Origin: Caballeronia cordobensis
GTDB taxonomy: Bacteria; Pseudomonadota; Gammaproteobacteria; Burkholderiales; Burkholderiaceae
Assembly: GCF_001544575.2 (NCBI RefSeq)
Contig: NZ_FCNY02000015.1
Span: 1 to 64,000 of the forward strand
Direction of reading: 5' to 3'
Length of the DNA stretch: 64,000 nt
How positions within the stretch are numbered: the stretch's first letter is position 1; each line of letters opens with the position of its first letter. Below are positions 51,920-60,479 of the stretch, piece after piece. Below the pieces are notes generated by a model, which was given only the letters and a program-made list of their open reading frames with translations, was not told the origin of the DNA and did not search any database. Made by a program: the position numbers and the translations under genes.

Positions 51920-52890
51920 AGTCGGGATCGGCGGCATTGTCCGCTCGTGCAATGCGTAAGTTGGGATTGAGTCTGATGATCGCGGGCGCGCTCGCGACCG
52001 CGGGCTGCGCGACCGGTCCGGATCGGAATCCGAAAGACCCGCTCGAACCGATGAACCGCAAGATCTTCACGTTCAACGACACGCTCGACACCTACGTTGC
52101 AAAGCCCGTCGCGCAGTTCTATGTGGATTACACGCCGAGCCCCTTCCGCACGGCCGTCAGCAACTTCTTCTCGAATCTCGGCGATTTCTCCAACTTCGCG
52201 AACAATCTGCTGCAATTGAAGATCACCGATGCGACGCAGGATCTGATGCGTATCGCGATGAACTCGGTGTTCGGTATCGGCGGCCTGATCGATATCGCGT
52301 CGCCCGCGGGTCTGCCGAAGCATCATCAGGACTTCGGCCTGACGCTCGGGCACTATGGCATGCCGGCGGGGCCGTATCTGGTGTTGCCGCTGCTGGGGCC
52401 GAGTTCGGTGCGCGATTCCACGACGTGGCTCGTCGACTGGCGCGTGAACCCGCTTAGCTACTCGGAAGCGGAGATTCGCTGGCCGCTCTTCGGCGTGAAC
52501 TTCGTGAGCGCGCGTGCCGATTTGATCGGCGCGACCGACCTTCTTTCGGCGGCGGCGCTCGACAAATACGCGTTCGTGCGCGACGCGTACACGCAGCGTC
52601 GGCAGTATCTGCTGACGGGCGGCGGCGCTTCCACGCTGCCCGATTACGGCGACGAGGGTGTGTCGGCGCCCGAAGGCGCGAGCGCGCCGGGCGAAACCGG
52701 CGGCGGCAGCAAGGAGCAGGGATTGCCGGCGTATGACGATCCGGGCGCGGCGGCGTCGCCCGCGGGCGGGATGGGCGGCAAATCGCCCGCGCCGGTGGAG
52801 AATGCGCCGAAGGCGCAGCCGTCGCCGAGTTCCAGTCAGGGACAGGGCTTGCCGCAGTATGACGATCCGGCGGCGCAGCCGGCGAAGTGA
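51916..52890 (+). CDS. mlaA: MlaA/VacJ-family outer-membrane lipoprotein with repeated LPxYDDP tail
   Basis: 324 residues. Lipobox ATAGC with the lipidated Cys at 31; MlaA domain about 38-230 (DPLEPMNRKIFTFNDTLD, TPSPFRTAVSNFFSNLGD, FGIGGLIDIASPAGLPKHHQDFGLTLGHYG, GPYLVLPLLGPSSVRDS). MlaA channels phospholipid out of the outer leaflet of the outer membrane. The extra tail (about 235-324) is Gly/Ala/Pro-rich and carries a motif three times: LPDYGDE (241), LPAYDDP (270) and LPQYDDP (312). Coupling to hpnN suggests work on hopanoid or phospholipid traffic. A second possible start is M13. Confidence 0.93.
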   Translation: MKSGSAALSARAMRKLGLSLMIAGALATAGCATGPDRNPKDPLEPMNRKIFTFNDTLDTYVAKPVAQFYVDYTPSPFRTAVSNFFSNLGDFSNFANNLLQLKITDATQDLMRIAMNSVFGIGGLIDIASPAGLPKHHQDFGLTLGHYGMPAGPYLVLPLLGPSSVRDSTTWLVDWRVNPLSYSEAEIRWPLFGVNFVSARADLIGATDLLSAAALDKYAFVRDAYTQRRQYLLTGGGASTLPDYGDEGVSAPEGASAPGETGGGSKEQGLPAYDDPGAAASPAGGMGGKSPAPVENAPKAQPSPSSSQGQGLPQYDDPAAQPAK

Positions 52891-52909
52891 TGAGTTGACG
52901 GGCGAGACA

Positions 52910-52937
52910 ACGGGCGCTGCGGCGCCCGTTTGTTTTT
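52910..52937 (+). terminator. Rho-independent terminator after mlaA
   Basis: Stem ACGGGCGC (52910-52917) with GCGCCCGT (52922-52929), then TTTGTTTTT-type tail. The T-run touches the stop codon of the convergent thioesterase gene. Confidence 0.85.
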
Positions 52938-53409
52938 AGTGGGCTGCTTCTTCGGCCTGTTCCTCGATCAGATCGTCGCCTGAAACTTTCGGTGCTTCCA
53001 CCGCGCGCTGATCGCGACGATACGCTTCGAAAAGCTCGTCGGCATAACGGATCTGCGTGCGGCCATGCGGCTCCGGTTCACCCTGCTCGCTGAGATTCAC
53101 GAACACCATCCTCTCGACGGTCAGAATGCTCTTGCGCGTGATCTTGTTGCGCACTTCCGCACGCAACGTGATCGACGAGCGGCCGAAATGCGTCGCGGTG
53201 ATACCCAGTTCGATGATGTCGCCCTGGCGCGCGGAACTCACGAAGTTGATCTCCGACATGAACTTGGTCACGACGCGCTGATTGCCGAGTTGCGAGATCG
53301 CGTAGATGGCGGCTTCCTCGTCGATCCAGCGCAGAAGGCTGCCGCCGAAGAGGGTGCCGTTCGGGTTCAAGTCTTCGGGCTTGACCCATTTGCGGGTGTG
53401 AAAATTCAT
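52936..53409 (-). CDS. Acyl-CoA thioesterase, hotdog fold
   Basis: 157 residues. The hotdog motif LNPNGTLFGGSLLRWIDEEAAIYA and VVTKFMSEINFVSSARQGDIIELG match the YciA/BFIT cytosolic acyl-CoA hydrolase group. It frees CoA from acyl-CoA. Single gene, convergent with mlaA. Confidence 0.91.
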   Translation of the reverse strand: MNFHTRKWVKPEDLNPNGTLFGGSLLRWIDEEAAIYAISQLGNQRVVTKFMSEINFVSSARQGDIIELGITATHFGRSSITLRAEVRNKITRKSILTVERMVFVNLSEQGEPEPHGRTQIRYADELFEAYRRDQRAVEAPKVSGDDLIEEQAEEAAH

Positions 53410-53536
53410 TTGCAGTGCCTCGCTTGCTTGCTGCGCGCGCCGTGAAACGAAGGCTCACGACGCACGCTGACTAGGGTTTTCCCTGATTATACAAATCTAG
53501 GGGTTAACCCGCAGAAAGCAAGGGCTGCGTAACCGT

Positions 53537-54223
53537 TTATCCCAACGCCAACGCCCGCGCCGATTCCATCGCATGCCGCGCCTGCACGAGCGTCGCGCGG
53601 GCTTCCCGCGCATCGGACGCGAGACGCAGCAGCGCGCCGAGTTGCGACGGCTCGCGCAGCAACTCCCGCAGAATCGGCCCAATCGCCGTGGTGCCGTCGT
53701 CGCGTAGACCGGCGGTCGCGGCGGGCGGCAGCGTGCGCCAGGCCGGATCGACCACCGCGCGGCACACCGCGAACGGCAGCCCGCGCGCGGTTGCGATCGC
53801 GCCGGCGATATGCGATTCCATATCGACGGCAAGCGCGCCCGTCGACGAATGCAGCGAGCGCTTTTCCGCCTCGCTCTTGACGGGCGCCGTCACGCCCGAC
53901 ATCTTGCCGCGCCGCATGACGCGCTCCACGGGCGTGCCCGCGAACGCATCGACGATGCGCGCCGACCATGCCGCGTCGGTGCGCAACTCGCCGAACGGCC
54001 CGCACACGCTTTCCGCGACGATCAGCGCGCCCGGCGCGAGATCCGGCGCCAGCCCGCCCGCCGTACCGAAGCTGATCACGCCCGAGCAGCCGCGCGCGAT
54101 CGCATCGGACAACGCGCGTTCGAGCCAGTCGGCGCGCGCCGCGAACACGACATCGACGCCCCGCCCGCGCACGATCTTCGCCTCGAACGCCATGCCGGTC
54201 ACGGCGACGACGGGCGCGCTCAC
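53537..54223 (-). CDS. hpnG: Hopanoid-associated phosphorylase HpnG
   Basis: 228 residues from a GTG start. Nucleoside-phosphorylase fold: VVAVTGMAFEAKIV, SFGTAGGLAPDLAPGALIVAESV, and VDMESHIAGAIA for substrate binding. HpnG removes adenine from adenosylhopane to give phosphoribohopane. The GTG overlaps the stop of shc (GTGA, 54220-54223). It is the last gene of the hpnD-hpnE-shc-hpnG operon. Confidence 0.93.
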   Translation of the reverse strand: MSAPVVAVTGMAFEAKIVRGRGVDVVFAARADWLERALSDAIARGCSGVISFGTAGGLAPDLAPGALIVAESVCGPFGELRTDAAWSARIVDAFAGTPVERVMRRGKMSGVTAPVKSEAEKRSLHSSTGALAVDMESHIAGAIATARGLPFAVCRAVVDPAWRTLPPAATAGLRDDGTTAIGPILRELLREPSQLGALLRLASDAREARATLVQARHAMESARALALG

Positions 54224-56199
54224 ATCGCCGCCGTCACGCGCGTGAGGCCTTCGCGCGTCAGATTGCGGTAACGCGCGAGCGCCCACAGCGGGAAGAACTT
54301 GCGATAGCCGTGGTAGCGCAGATAGAACACGCGCGGGAAACCCGTCGCGGTGAAGCGCGTTTCGTCCCACAGCCCGTCGGTCCGCTGCGTCTTCATCAGA
54401 TAGCCGATGCCGCGCGCGACCGCCGGATGCTCGACCCGTCCCCCCGCCATCAGCCCGAGCAGCGCCCAAGCGGTCTGCGACGAGGTGCTCGCGGCCTGTT
54501 CGTAGCCGCGGTAGTCGAGCTTGTAGCTGTCGCCGTCCTCGCCCCAGCCGCCGTCCGCGTTCTGGATGCCGATGAGCCAGTCCGCCGCGCGCGTCATGCG
54601 CGGATCCGTCGGCGCGACGCCCGCCGCGTTCAGCGCGGACATCGCCGACCAGGTGCCGTAGACGTAGTTCAGGCCCCAGCGGCCATACCAGCTTCCGTCG
54701 CGTTCCTGATCGTTCACGATGTACTCGAACGCGCGCCGCGCCGGCTCGCTGTTGAGCGACGTCTCGCCGAGCTGGGCGAGCATCGAGAGACACCGCGCGG
54801 AGACATCGACCGTCGGTGGATCGAGCAGCGCGCCGTGATCGGAGAACGGAATGTTGTTCAGGTAGTACTGCGTGTTTTCGGGTTCGAACGCGCCCCAGCC
54901 GCCGTCGCTGCTCTGCATGCCGACGACCCACTCGCGCGCCCGCGCGATCGATTCGCCGTACAGCGCCGTGCCGTTCTCGCGGTCGGCCCGCTCCATCGCC
55001 ATCGCGACGACGGCGGTGTCGTCGACGTCCGGATAATGCGGGTTCGCGAACTGGAACGCCCAGCCGCCCGGCCGCACGTTCGGGCGGCGCGAAACCCAGT
55101 CGCCGCGTACGTCGAGAATCTGCAGCGGCACCAGCCATTCGAGGCCGCGCGTGACCGCCGCGCGCGCCTTCGGCTCGCCCGTCTCGAGCAGCGCATGCGC
55201 CGCGAGCGACGTGTCCCACACCGGCGAGAGGCACGGCTGGCAATACGCCTCGCCGTCGTCGGCTTCATCGACGATCAGCAGCTTGTCGAGCGACTTGCGC
55301 GCGATCGCGCGATTCGGGTGCTCGGGCGGATAGCCCAGCACGTCGTACATCATCACCGAGTTGGCCATCGCCGGGAAAATCGCGCCGAGGCCGTCTTCGC
55401 CGTTCAGGCGCTCGTCGACGAAACGCACCGCTTCATCGACCGCGCGCTCGCGGCCCGCTTTCGGCAAGAGCGGATCGGCTAGGCGCAGAATCGAATCGAC
55501 GACGCGGAAGAACGCGAACCAGCCGCGGCTCTGATGCCCCGAGCGCGACGGCATGCCGGTATTGACCGGCGGATTCGTGAACACTTCGTCGATGCGCACG
55601 CCGCGCGGATTGCGCGCGCGCGGGCGCTTGGCGTTGAGCACGAGCATCGGCACGATCACCGTGCGCGCCCAGTACGACACCTTCGAGAGATGGAACGGGA
55701 ACCACATCGGCAGCCGCATGATCTCGACGGGCATCATCGGCACCGCGCGCCACGACACCACGCCGAACAGCGCGAGCAGGATGCGCGTGAACACGTTCAC
55801 CTTTTCCGCGCCGCCCGCGGCGAGAATCGCGGCGCGCGCGCGTTGCATGTGCTCGGCGTCGGGCGAATCGCCGATCATCTTCAGCGCGAAGTACGCCTTG
55901 ACGGTCGCGGAGACATCCATGGCGCCGTCGGTGAAAAGCGGCCAGCCGCCGTCCTCACGTTGAATGCGCCGTAGATAGCGACCGATTTTCGCTTCGAGCT
56001 TCTCGTCGGCGGTCTCGCCGAGATAGTGGACGAGCAGCACGTATTCGGCCGGAATGGTTGCGTCGGCTTCGAGTTCGTACAGCCAGTAGCCGTCGGGATG
56101 CTGCGCCGCGAGCAGCGCATCGGTCGCCTGGTGGATAGCGGCGTCGAGCGGGGCGCCCGACACGCGCGCACCCACGGCCGACAGGGATAAATCGTTCAT
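54220..56199 (-). CDS. shc: Squalene-hopene cyclase
   Basis: 659 residues, typical of Shc. The catalytic DxDD motif is DVDD at 391-394 (HYPDVDDTAV). Several QW repeats are visible (QSSDGGWGAFEPENTQYYL, QNADGGWGEDGDSY, QREDGGWPLF). It cyclises squalene to hopene/hopanol at the membrane. The start shares one base with the hpnE stop (TGATG) and the stop overlaps hpnG (GTGA), showing strong coupling. Confidence 0.96.
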   Translation of the reverse strand: MNDLSLSAVGARVSGAPLDAAIHQATDALLAAQHPDGYWLYELEADATIPAEYVLLVHYLGETADEKLEAKIGRYLRRIQREDGGWPLFTDGAMDVSATVKAYFALKMIGDSPDAEHMQRARAAILAAGGAEKVNVFTRILLALFGVVSWRAVPMMPVEIMRLPMWFPFHLSKVSYWARTVIVPMLVLNAKRPRARNPRGVRIDEVFTNPPVNTGMPSRSGHQSRGWFAFFRVVDSILRLADPLLPKAGRERAVDEAVRFVDERLNGEDGLGAIFPAMANSVMMYDVLGYPPEHPNRAIARKSLDKLLIVDEADDGEAYCQPCLSPVWDTSLAAHALLETGEPKARAAVTRGLEWLVPLQILDVRGDWVSRRPNVRPGGWAFQFANPHYPDVDDTAVVAMAMERADRENGTALYGESIARAREWVVGMQSSDGGWGAFEPENTQYYLNNIPFSDHGALLDPPTVDVSARCLSMLAQLGETSLNSEPARRAFEYIVNDQERDGSWYGRWGLNYVYGTWSAMSALNAAGVAPTDPRMTRAADWLIGIQNADGGWGEDGDSYKLDYRGYEQAASTSSQTAWALLGLMAGGRVEHPAVARGIGYLMKTQRTDGLWDETRFTATGFPRVFYLRYHGYRKFFPLWALARYRNLTREGLTRVTAAM

Positions 56200-57476
56200 C
56201 AGCGTTCCATCGATGGGTTCAACAGCGCGTCCGCGGCCTTCTGGCCAGAGCGGATCGCGCCTTCGATCGTCGCGGGCAGGCCGGTCGCCGTCCAGTCGCC
56301 CGCGAGGGTGAAATTGTGCCAGCGCGTGCGCGTGGCGGGCCGCAAGCCTTCCTGCGCGGGCACGGCGGCAAACGTGGCGCGCGGCTCCGCGACGACCTGC
56401 CAGGGCGGCGTCGGCGCGGCGGGCATGCGCAGCGCTTTCGACGTTTCCTGCCAGACACGCCGCGCGAGTTCGTCGTGCGGCGTCGCGAGCCAGCGGTCGG
56501 CGCACGCGAGCGTGACCGAAAGCCGCCCGCCGGCCGCGAAAATCCGGTCCGACATGCCGTTGACGACACACGTCAGCGGCTGAAGTCCGGCGGGCGCATC
56601 GACGGCGAAATGCACCGTGACAATCGCCCGCCAGGCATCCGGCGCACTCAGCCCCGGCGCCACGCGGCGCGCCGCATCGGGCGGCACGGCGAGCACCACG
56701 CCATCGTCCGCGCCGAGCATGACCGGCTCCGCCGCGCCTTCGAAAGCGAGCGAGCTTACACGCTCTCTCGAATCCGTGCCCGATATGCCGATGCTCGCCA
56801 CGCGCGAGCCGAGCCGGATATCCGCGCCGCCGTATTGCAAAAGGCGCAGCGCCGGCTCGACGAACGCATGCGACAGCCCGCTTCTCGCGACGAGCGGACG
56901 GCACGCCTGACCGCCCTGCCCGACCGTCTCGCGCAGCAGGCCGGCGGCAAGCTCGGCGCTCGCCTCGGAGGGATCGGCGTTGAGCATCGTGCGCAGCAGC
57001 GGCCGCACGAGCAGATTCCAGACGCGATCCTTGCGGCGCACGGATGCCTCGACCGTGCGTCCGGGCTTCGCGAAAAAGAGCGGCAGGACGGCGAGGTAGT
57101 CGGCGGGCTGCGTGCCGGGCACGCGCGCATCGGCGTCGAAAAGCCAGCGCGGCAGGCGGCCGGGCGACATGCGAATGGTCCAGGCCTGGCCGCTCGCCGC
57201 GTCGAAGAACGGATACTCGGGCTGCGCCGGGCCGATCAGCGTGTCCGTCGCGCCGATCGCGCGCAGATACGCCATCGTCGATTGATTGCCTGACAGCAGC
57301 AAATGATTGCCGTTGTCGAGCGTCACGCCGAGCTTCGGATCGAAGGACGAGCGGCAACGACCGCCCGCGTGAGGCGCCGCCTCGTGCAGTACGACGCGCG
57401 CGCCGCGCCGCTGGGCCTCGACCGCGGCGGCGAGACCGGCTACGCCCGCTCCGACGACGACAACCCGCCGGAACAT
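56199..57476 (-). CDS. hpnE: Hydroxysqualene dehydroxylase HpnE
   Basis: 425 residues. FAD/NAD Rossmann site VVVVGAGVAGLAAAVEAQRRG (GxGxxG at 9-14) and a C-terminal FAD motif TLAGDWTATGLPATIEGAIRSGQKAA. HpnE reduces hydroxysqualene to squalene, the last step of the HpnCDE route. Start and stop both sit in TGATG junctions with hpnD and shc. Confidence 0.94.
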   Translation of the reverse strand: MFRRVVVVGAGVAGLAAAVEAQRRGARVVLHEAAPHAGGRCRSSFDPKLGVTLDNGNHLLLSGNQSTMAYLRAIGATDTLIGPAQPEYPFFDAASGQAWTIRMSPGRLPRWLFDADARVPGTQPADYLAVLPLFFAKPGRTVEASVRRKDRVWNLLVRPLLRTMLNADPSEASAELAAGLLRETVGQGGQACRPLVARSGLSHAFVEPALRLLQYGGADIRLGSRVASIGISGTDSRERVSSLAFEGAAEPVMLGADDGVVLAVPPDAARRVAPGLSAPDAWRAIVTVHFAVDAPAGLQPLTCVVNGMSDRIFAAGGRLSVTLACADRWLATPHDELARRVWQETSKALRMPAAPTPPWQVVAEPRATFAAVPAQEGLRPATRTRWHNFTLAGDWTATGLPATIEGAIRSGQKAADALLNPSMER

Positions 57477-58324
57477 CAGATCGAATGGCGCGCCACGATC
57501 CACAGCAGGCGCGCACGCGGCGTGCGCACGCGCGTGCGCGGCAGGTCGAAGCCGCGTTTCAGATTGGCGTCGAGCACCGTGCGATACGCCGCCGACATGA
57601 TGCGCGGCGCGCGCACCTGCGAGCGCGGCGAAGCGGCCATGATCGCGTCGGACTGGGCGTAGTGGCCCTTCGCGCGCTCGGCAAGCACGGCGCACACGCG
57701 CGGCAGACGCGCATCGCCGACGATGGTCGCCGGATCGCTCGTCGAAATGCCTTCGCGCGCGAGCAGCTCGCGCGGCAGGTAGACACGGCCGATTTCCGCG
57801 TCTTCGTCGATGTCGCGCAGGATGTTGGTCAGTTGCAGCGCGCGCCCGAGATGATGCGCGAGGCGTCGCCCGGCGTCCTCGTGCATCCCGAAGATCCTCA
57901 CCGATAGCCGCCCGACCGCGCTCGCCACGCGATCGCAATACAGGTCGAGCGTGGCTTCGTCGGGCGCGACGATATCGCCGGCGGCGTCCATCGCCATGCC
58001 GTCGATCACGGCGTGGAAGTCGTCGCGGGAAAGCTGGAAAGCCTGGATGTGACGCGTGAGCGCTTCGAGCGCCGGCTTCGGCGTGCCGGCGTAGCACGCG
58101 TCGATATCCGCGCGCCACTGGTCGAGCGCGAGCGCGCGCTCGCGGCGCGGCAGCGTGCCTTCGTCGGCGATGTCGTCGACCGCGCGGCAGAACGCGTAAA
58201 TCTGGTACATCGCGTCGCGCTGCGCAGCGGGAAGGATGCGCATCGCGAGATAGAACGAGCTGCCCGACGACGTTTTCGCGGCGTCCGGAGCAGATTCGTC
58301 AGCGATGATGTTGGAAACGGCCAA
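57476..58324 (-). CDS. hpnD: Presqualene diphosphate synthase HpnD
   Basis: 282 residues of the squalene/phytoene synthase family. First Asp-rich motif VDDIADE (D50, D51, D54), second NILRDIDEDA. HpnD couples two farnesyl diphosphates to presqualene diphosphate. In other organisms hpnC, which converts this to hydroxysqualene, often lies upstream; here no second synthase gene is adjacent. It heads the hpnD-hpnE-shc-hpnG operon. Confidence 0.92.
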   Translation of the reverse strand: MAVSNIIADESAPDAAKTSSGSSFYLAMRILPAAQRDAMYQIYAFCRAVDDIADEGTLPRRERALALDQWRADIDACYAGTPKPALEALTRHIQAFQLSRDDFHAVIDGMAMDAAGDIVAPDEATLDLYCDRVASAVGRLSVRIFGMHEDAGRRLAHHLGRALQLTNILRDIDEDAEIGRVYLPRELLAREGISTSDPATIVGDARLPRVCAVLAERAKGHYAQSDAIMAASPRSQVRAPRIMSAAYRTVLDANLKRGFDLPRTRVRTPRARLLWIVARHSI

Positions 58325-58427
58325 GACGAACTCCGCTGTGGCGCCCCCAAGGGCAAATTAAGTGATCGGGCGCCGGTCTCGATGCAACCCGGCGCGCGCG
58401 GAACCACCTGGCGCTGTGAGGGAGGAC

Positions 58428-58454
58428 TCGAAGAGAAAGCCGGCGCAAGCCGGC
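58428..58454 (-). terminator. Possible terminator of diguanylate cyclase gene
   Basis: GCCGGC (58439-58444) and GCCGGC (58449-58454) form a hairpin with a 4-nt loop, and on the minus strand a pyrimidine/T-rich run follows. It lies 80 nt past the cyclase stop. The stem can also pair with a second copy at 58461-58468. Confidence 0.4.
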
Positions 58455-58479
58455 TGCGACTGCGCCGGAAGCGGCAAAG

Positions 58480-58485
58480 AGTATA
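58480..58485 (-). promoter_or_regulatory. Possible -10 box of hpnD operon
   Basis: TATACT on the minus strand, about 155 nt before the hpnD start, inside a short inverted repeat (CAAAG..ATAC/TTTG, 58475-58496). No clear -35. The same hexamer is seen at hpnM and hpnN. Confidence 0.3.
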
Positions 58486-58533
58486 TCAATACTTTGCCCG
58501 ATTGCGCCTGATCGCGCCGGGCCGCGCGGCGCG

Positions 58534-59481
58534 TCAGGCGAAGCCCACCGCCCGGTTGCGCCCTTCGCGCTTGGCCGTATAAAGCGCGGCGTCGGCCTCG
58601 TTGATGAGCGCCTCGTACGACGACGTCACGCCGGTTCTCGCCCGCGCCGCGCCGACGCTCGCCGTCACCGGCACGCGCGCGCCCTGCACGTCGATGGGCG
58701 TCTCGCCGATCTCGCGGCGCACCTTCTCCGCGACGATCATCGCATCGTCGAAGTTCGTGCAGGGCAGGAGCAGCGCGAATTCCTCGCCGCCGAAGCGCCC
58801 GAACACGTCCTGAACGCGCACGCTTTTCGCGACGCGCTCGGCCATCACGCGCAACACCGTATCGCCGACGAGGTGGCCGAGATCGTCGTTGATGCGCTTG
58901 AAGTGGTCGAGATCGAACAGCAGCATCGAAAGCTCGCCGCCGTAGCGCTGCCAGCGCGAAAACTCGTCCGCGAGGCGCAGTTCGAAATAGCGCCGGTTCG
59001 CGATGCCGGTCAGCCCGTCGCGGTCGGCGAATTCCTGCAGCTTCGCCACGGCTTCGTCGCGGGCGCGCTGCATCATGCTCGCGTGCGTCGCGTCGGAAAT
59101 CGTGACGCACACGGCGCGCACCTCCCGTTCGAGCGTGAGCGGCATGAACGTGCAGTCCTGCTGCATGAAATCGACGCCGCCCGTGATCGGACGGTCATGG
59201 TCGAACTTGAAGAGATACGGCCGCTGCTCCCACGAACTGAACGCGAAACTGCCGAGCTGGAACACGCTTTCCACCTTGCGCGTGAACCACACGCGCGGCA
59301 GTTCCGGAAAGCTCGCGAAAATCGATTTGCCGATGACCTGATCCGCCGTCTTGCCGCTGTGGTCCTGCATGAAGCGGTTCCACATCAGCACGTTCAGGTC
59401 GCGATCGAGCACGAAAATGCCGAAGCCCACGCGCTCGATCACGAGTTCGGAAAGCGCGTGCCGCAGTTCGTCCATGCTCAC
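58534..59481 (-). CDS. PAS-GGDEF diguanylate cyclase
   Basis: 315 residues. A PAS-like domain (about 8-125; GIFVLDRDLNVLMWNRFMQDHSG) and a GGDEF domain (150-315) with intact active site GRFGGEEFALLLP. RVQD five residues before GGEEF matches the inhibitory I-site (RxxD). It makes c-di-GMP. It is the third gene of the receiver-CheC-cyclase operon (13 nt after cheC). Confidence 0.93.
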   Translation of the reverse strand: MSMDELRHALSELVIERVGFGIFVLDRDLNVLMWNRFMQDHSGKTADQVIGKSIFASFPELPRVWFTRKVESVFQLGSFAFSSWEQRPYLFKFDHDRPITGGVDFMQQDCTFMPLTLEREVRAVCVTISDATHASMMQRARDEAVAKLQEFADRDGLTGIANRRYFELRLADEFSRWQRYGGELSMLLFDLDHFKRINDDLGHLVGDTVLRVMAERVAKSVRVQDVFGRFGGEEFALLLPCTNFDDAMIVAEKVRREIGETPIDVQGARVPVTASVGAARARTGVTSSYEALINEADAALYTAKREGRNRAVGFA

Positions 59482-59494
59482 GATAACGCCCCGT

Positions 59495-60118
59495 TCAGAT
59501 GCTCGACAGCAGCGTGTCGAGCGCGTCGCTCAAGTGCACGATGGCGTCTTCGGCCATCAGCATCACGAGATGCGCGCGGAAACTGTGGTCTTCGAGCGCG
59601 AAGTTCACTTCGAGCAAGAGCGCGGTCTTCCACGCGAGCATCGCGGGCTGGAAGACGTCGTCGAGGCCGATTTCCTGGCCGAGCATGCCCGGCGGCGAAA
59701 AAATCGGCGAGCGGCCGAGGCGGTCGAGAATGCACGACACGCACGCGCCCATCAAGACGGTAGCGACATCGAAGACGAGTTCGGTGCGCGTCGTCGCTTC
59801 GTAGGTGGACTTGGTGTACGGATCGTCGACGAGCGCGCACAACTGATCGACGCTGCCGCTCTTGCACAGCACGATCGCCTCGCCCTTGATGTCCGAGCGG
59901 AAACCCTGCCGCACGGCCGTGACGGTATCGGTGATGCCGGTCATCTCGGCGAGCGCGGCGGACGCCTCGGCCACGCTCACGACCCGCACGCGCGGCACCG
60001 AGAGCTCGATGAACGTGCCGAGCAGCGCCGACAGACGCGTCGCGGCCTGGCCCATCGCCATGTTGGCGACTTCCTGCAGCGCGTCGCGCTGATCTTCGTT
60101 CAGGGCGGCATCAACCAT
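59495..60118 (-). CDS. CheC-family phosphatase/adaptor
   Basis: 207 residues. CheC fold with the first active-site pattern DALQEVANMAMGQAATRL (Glu-x2-Asn). In the second pattern, ELVFDVATVLMGAC, the Glu/Asn pair is replaced by Asp and Thr, so probably only one active site is left. CheC dephosphorylates receivers such as CheY. It overlaps the upstream receiver gene by 8 nt, pointing to that protein as its partner. Confidence 0.9.
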   Translation of the reverse strand: MVDAALNEDQRDALQEVANMAMGQAATRLSALLGTFIELSVPRVRVVSVAEASAALAEMTGITDTVTAVRQGFRSDIKGEAIVLCKSGSVDQLCALVDDPYTKSTYEATTRTELVFDVATVLMGACVSCILDRLGRSPIFSPPGMLGQEIGLDDVFQPAMLAWKTALLLEVNFALEDHSFRAHLVMLMAEDAIVHLSDALDTLLSSI

Positions 60119-60479
60119 GAAGTCCGTACTCCTTCAAAACGGGACGCAGCGCTTCGGGCGTCACCGGCTTCGGCAGGAACGCGATCGCGCCGAGCGCACG
60201 CACGCGCTCCTGGGCCATCGGCTGCACGTCGGCGGACACGACGATCACGAACGTGTTCAGGTCTTCGTGCTGTAAGGCGTCGAGCACCTGATAGCCGGTC
60301 ATGTCGGGCATCGTCAGATCGAGGAACATCACCGAGGCGCGGCCGGCGCGGTAATGCTCCAGCGCCTCGCGTCCGTTGGTCGCGTAGGAGATCTCGACAT
60401 CCCAGTCCGGCGGCAGCGCGCGCGTCAGCACCTTGCGCGCGAGCAGGGAATCATCGGCAATGACAATCGGCAACGGCAT
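60111..60479 (-). CDS. Stand-alone CheY-like response regulator
   Basis: 122 residues, receiver domain only: D9/D10 acidic pair, acceptor D54 in VMFLDLTMPDMTGYQ, lysine in FLPKPVTPE. The start at 60479 is the Met directly before the receiver; upstream in-frame residues look non-native. Phosphate may come from the divergent hybrid kinase at 61287 and be removed by the CheC-type product of the next gene. Confidence 0.92.
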   Translation of the reverse strand: MPLPIVIADDSLLARKVLTRALPPDWDVEISYATNGREALEHYRAGRASVMFLDLTMPDMTGYQVLDALQHEDLNTFVIVVSADVQPMAQERVRALGAIAFLPKPVTPEALRPVLKEYGLHG

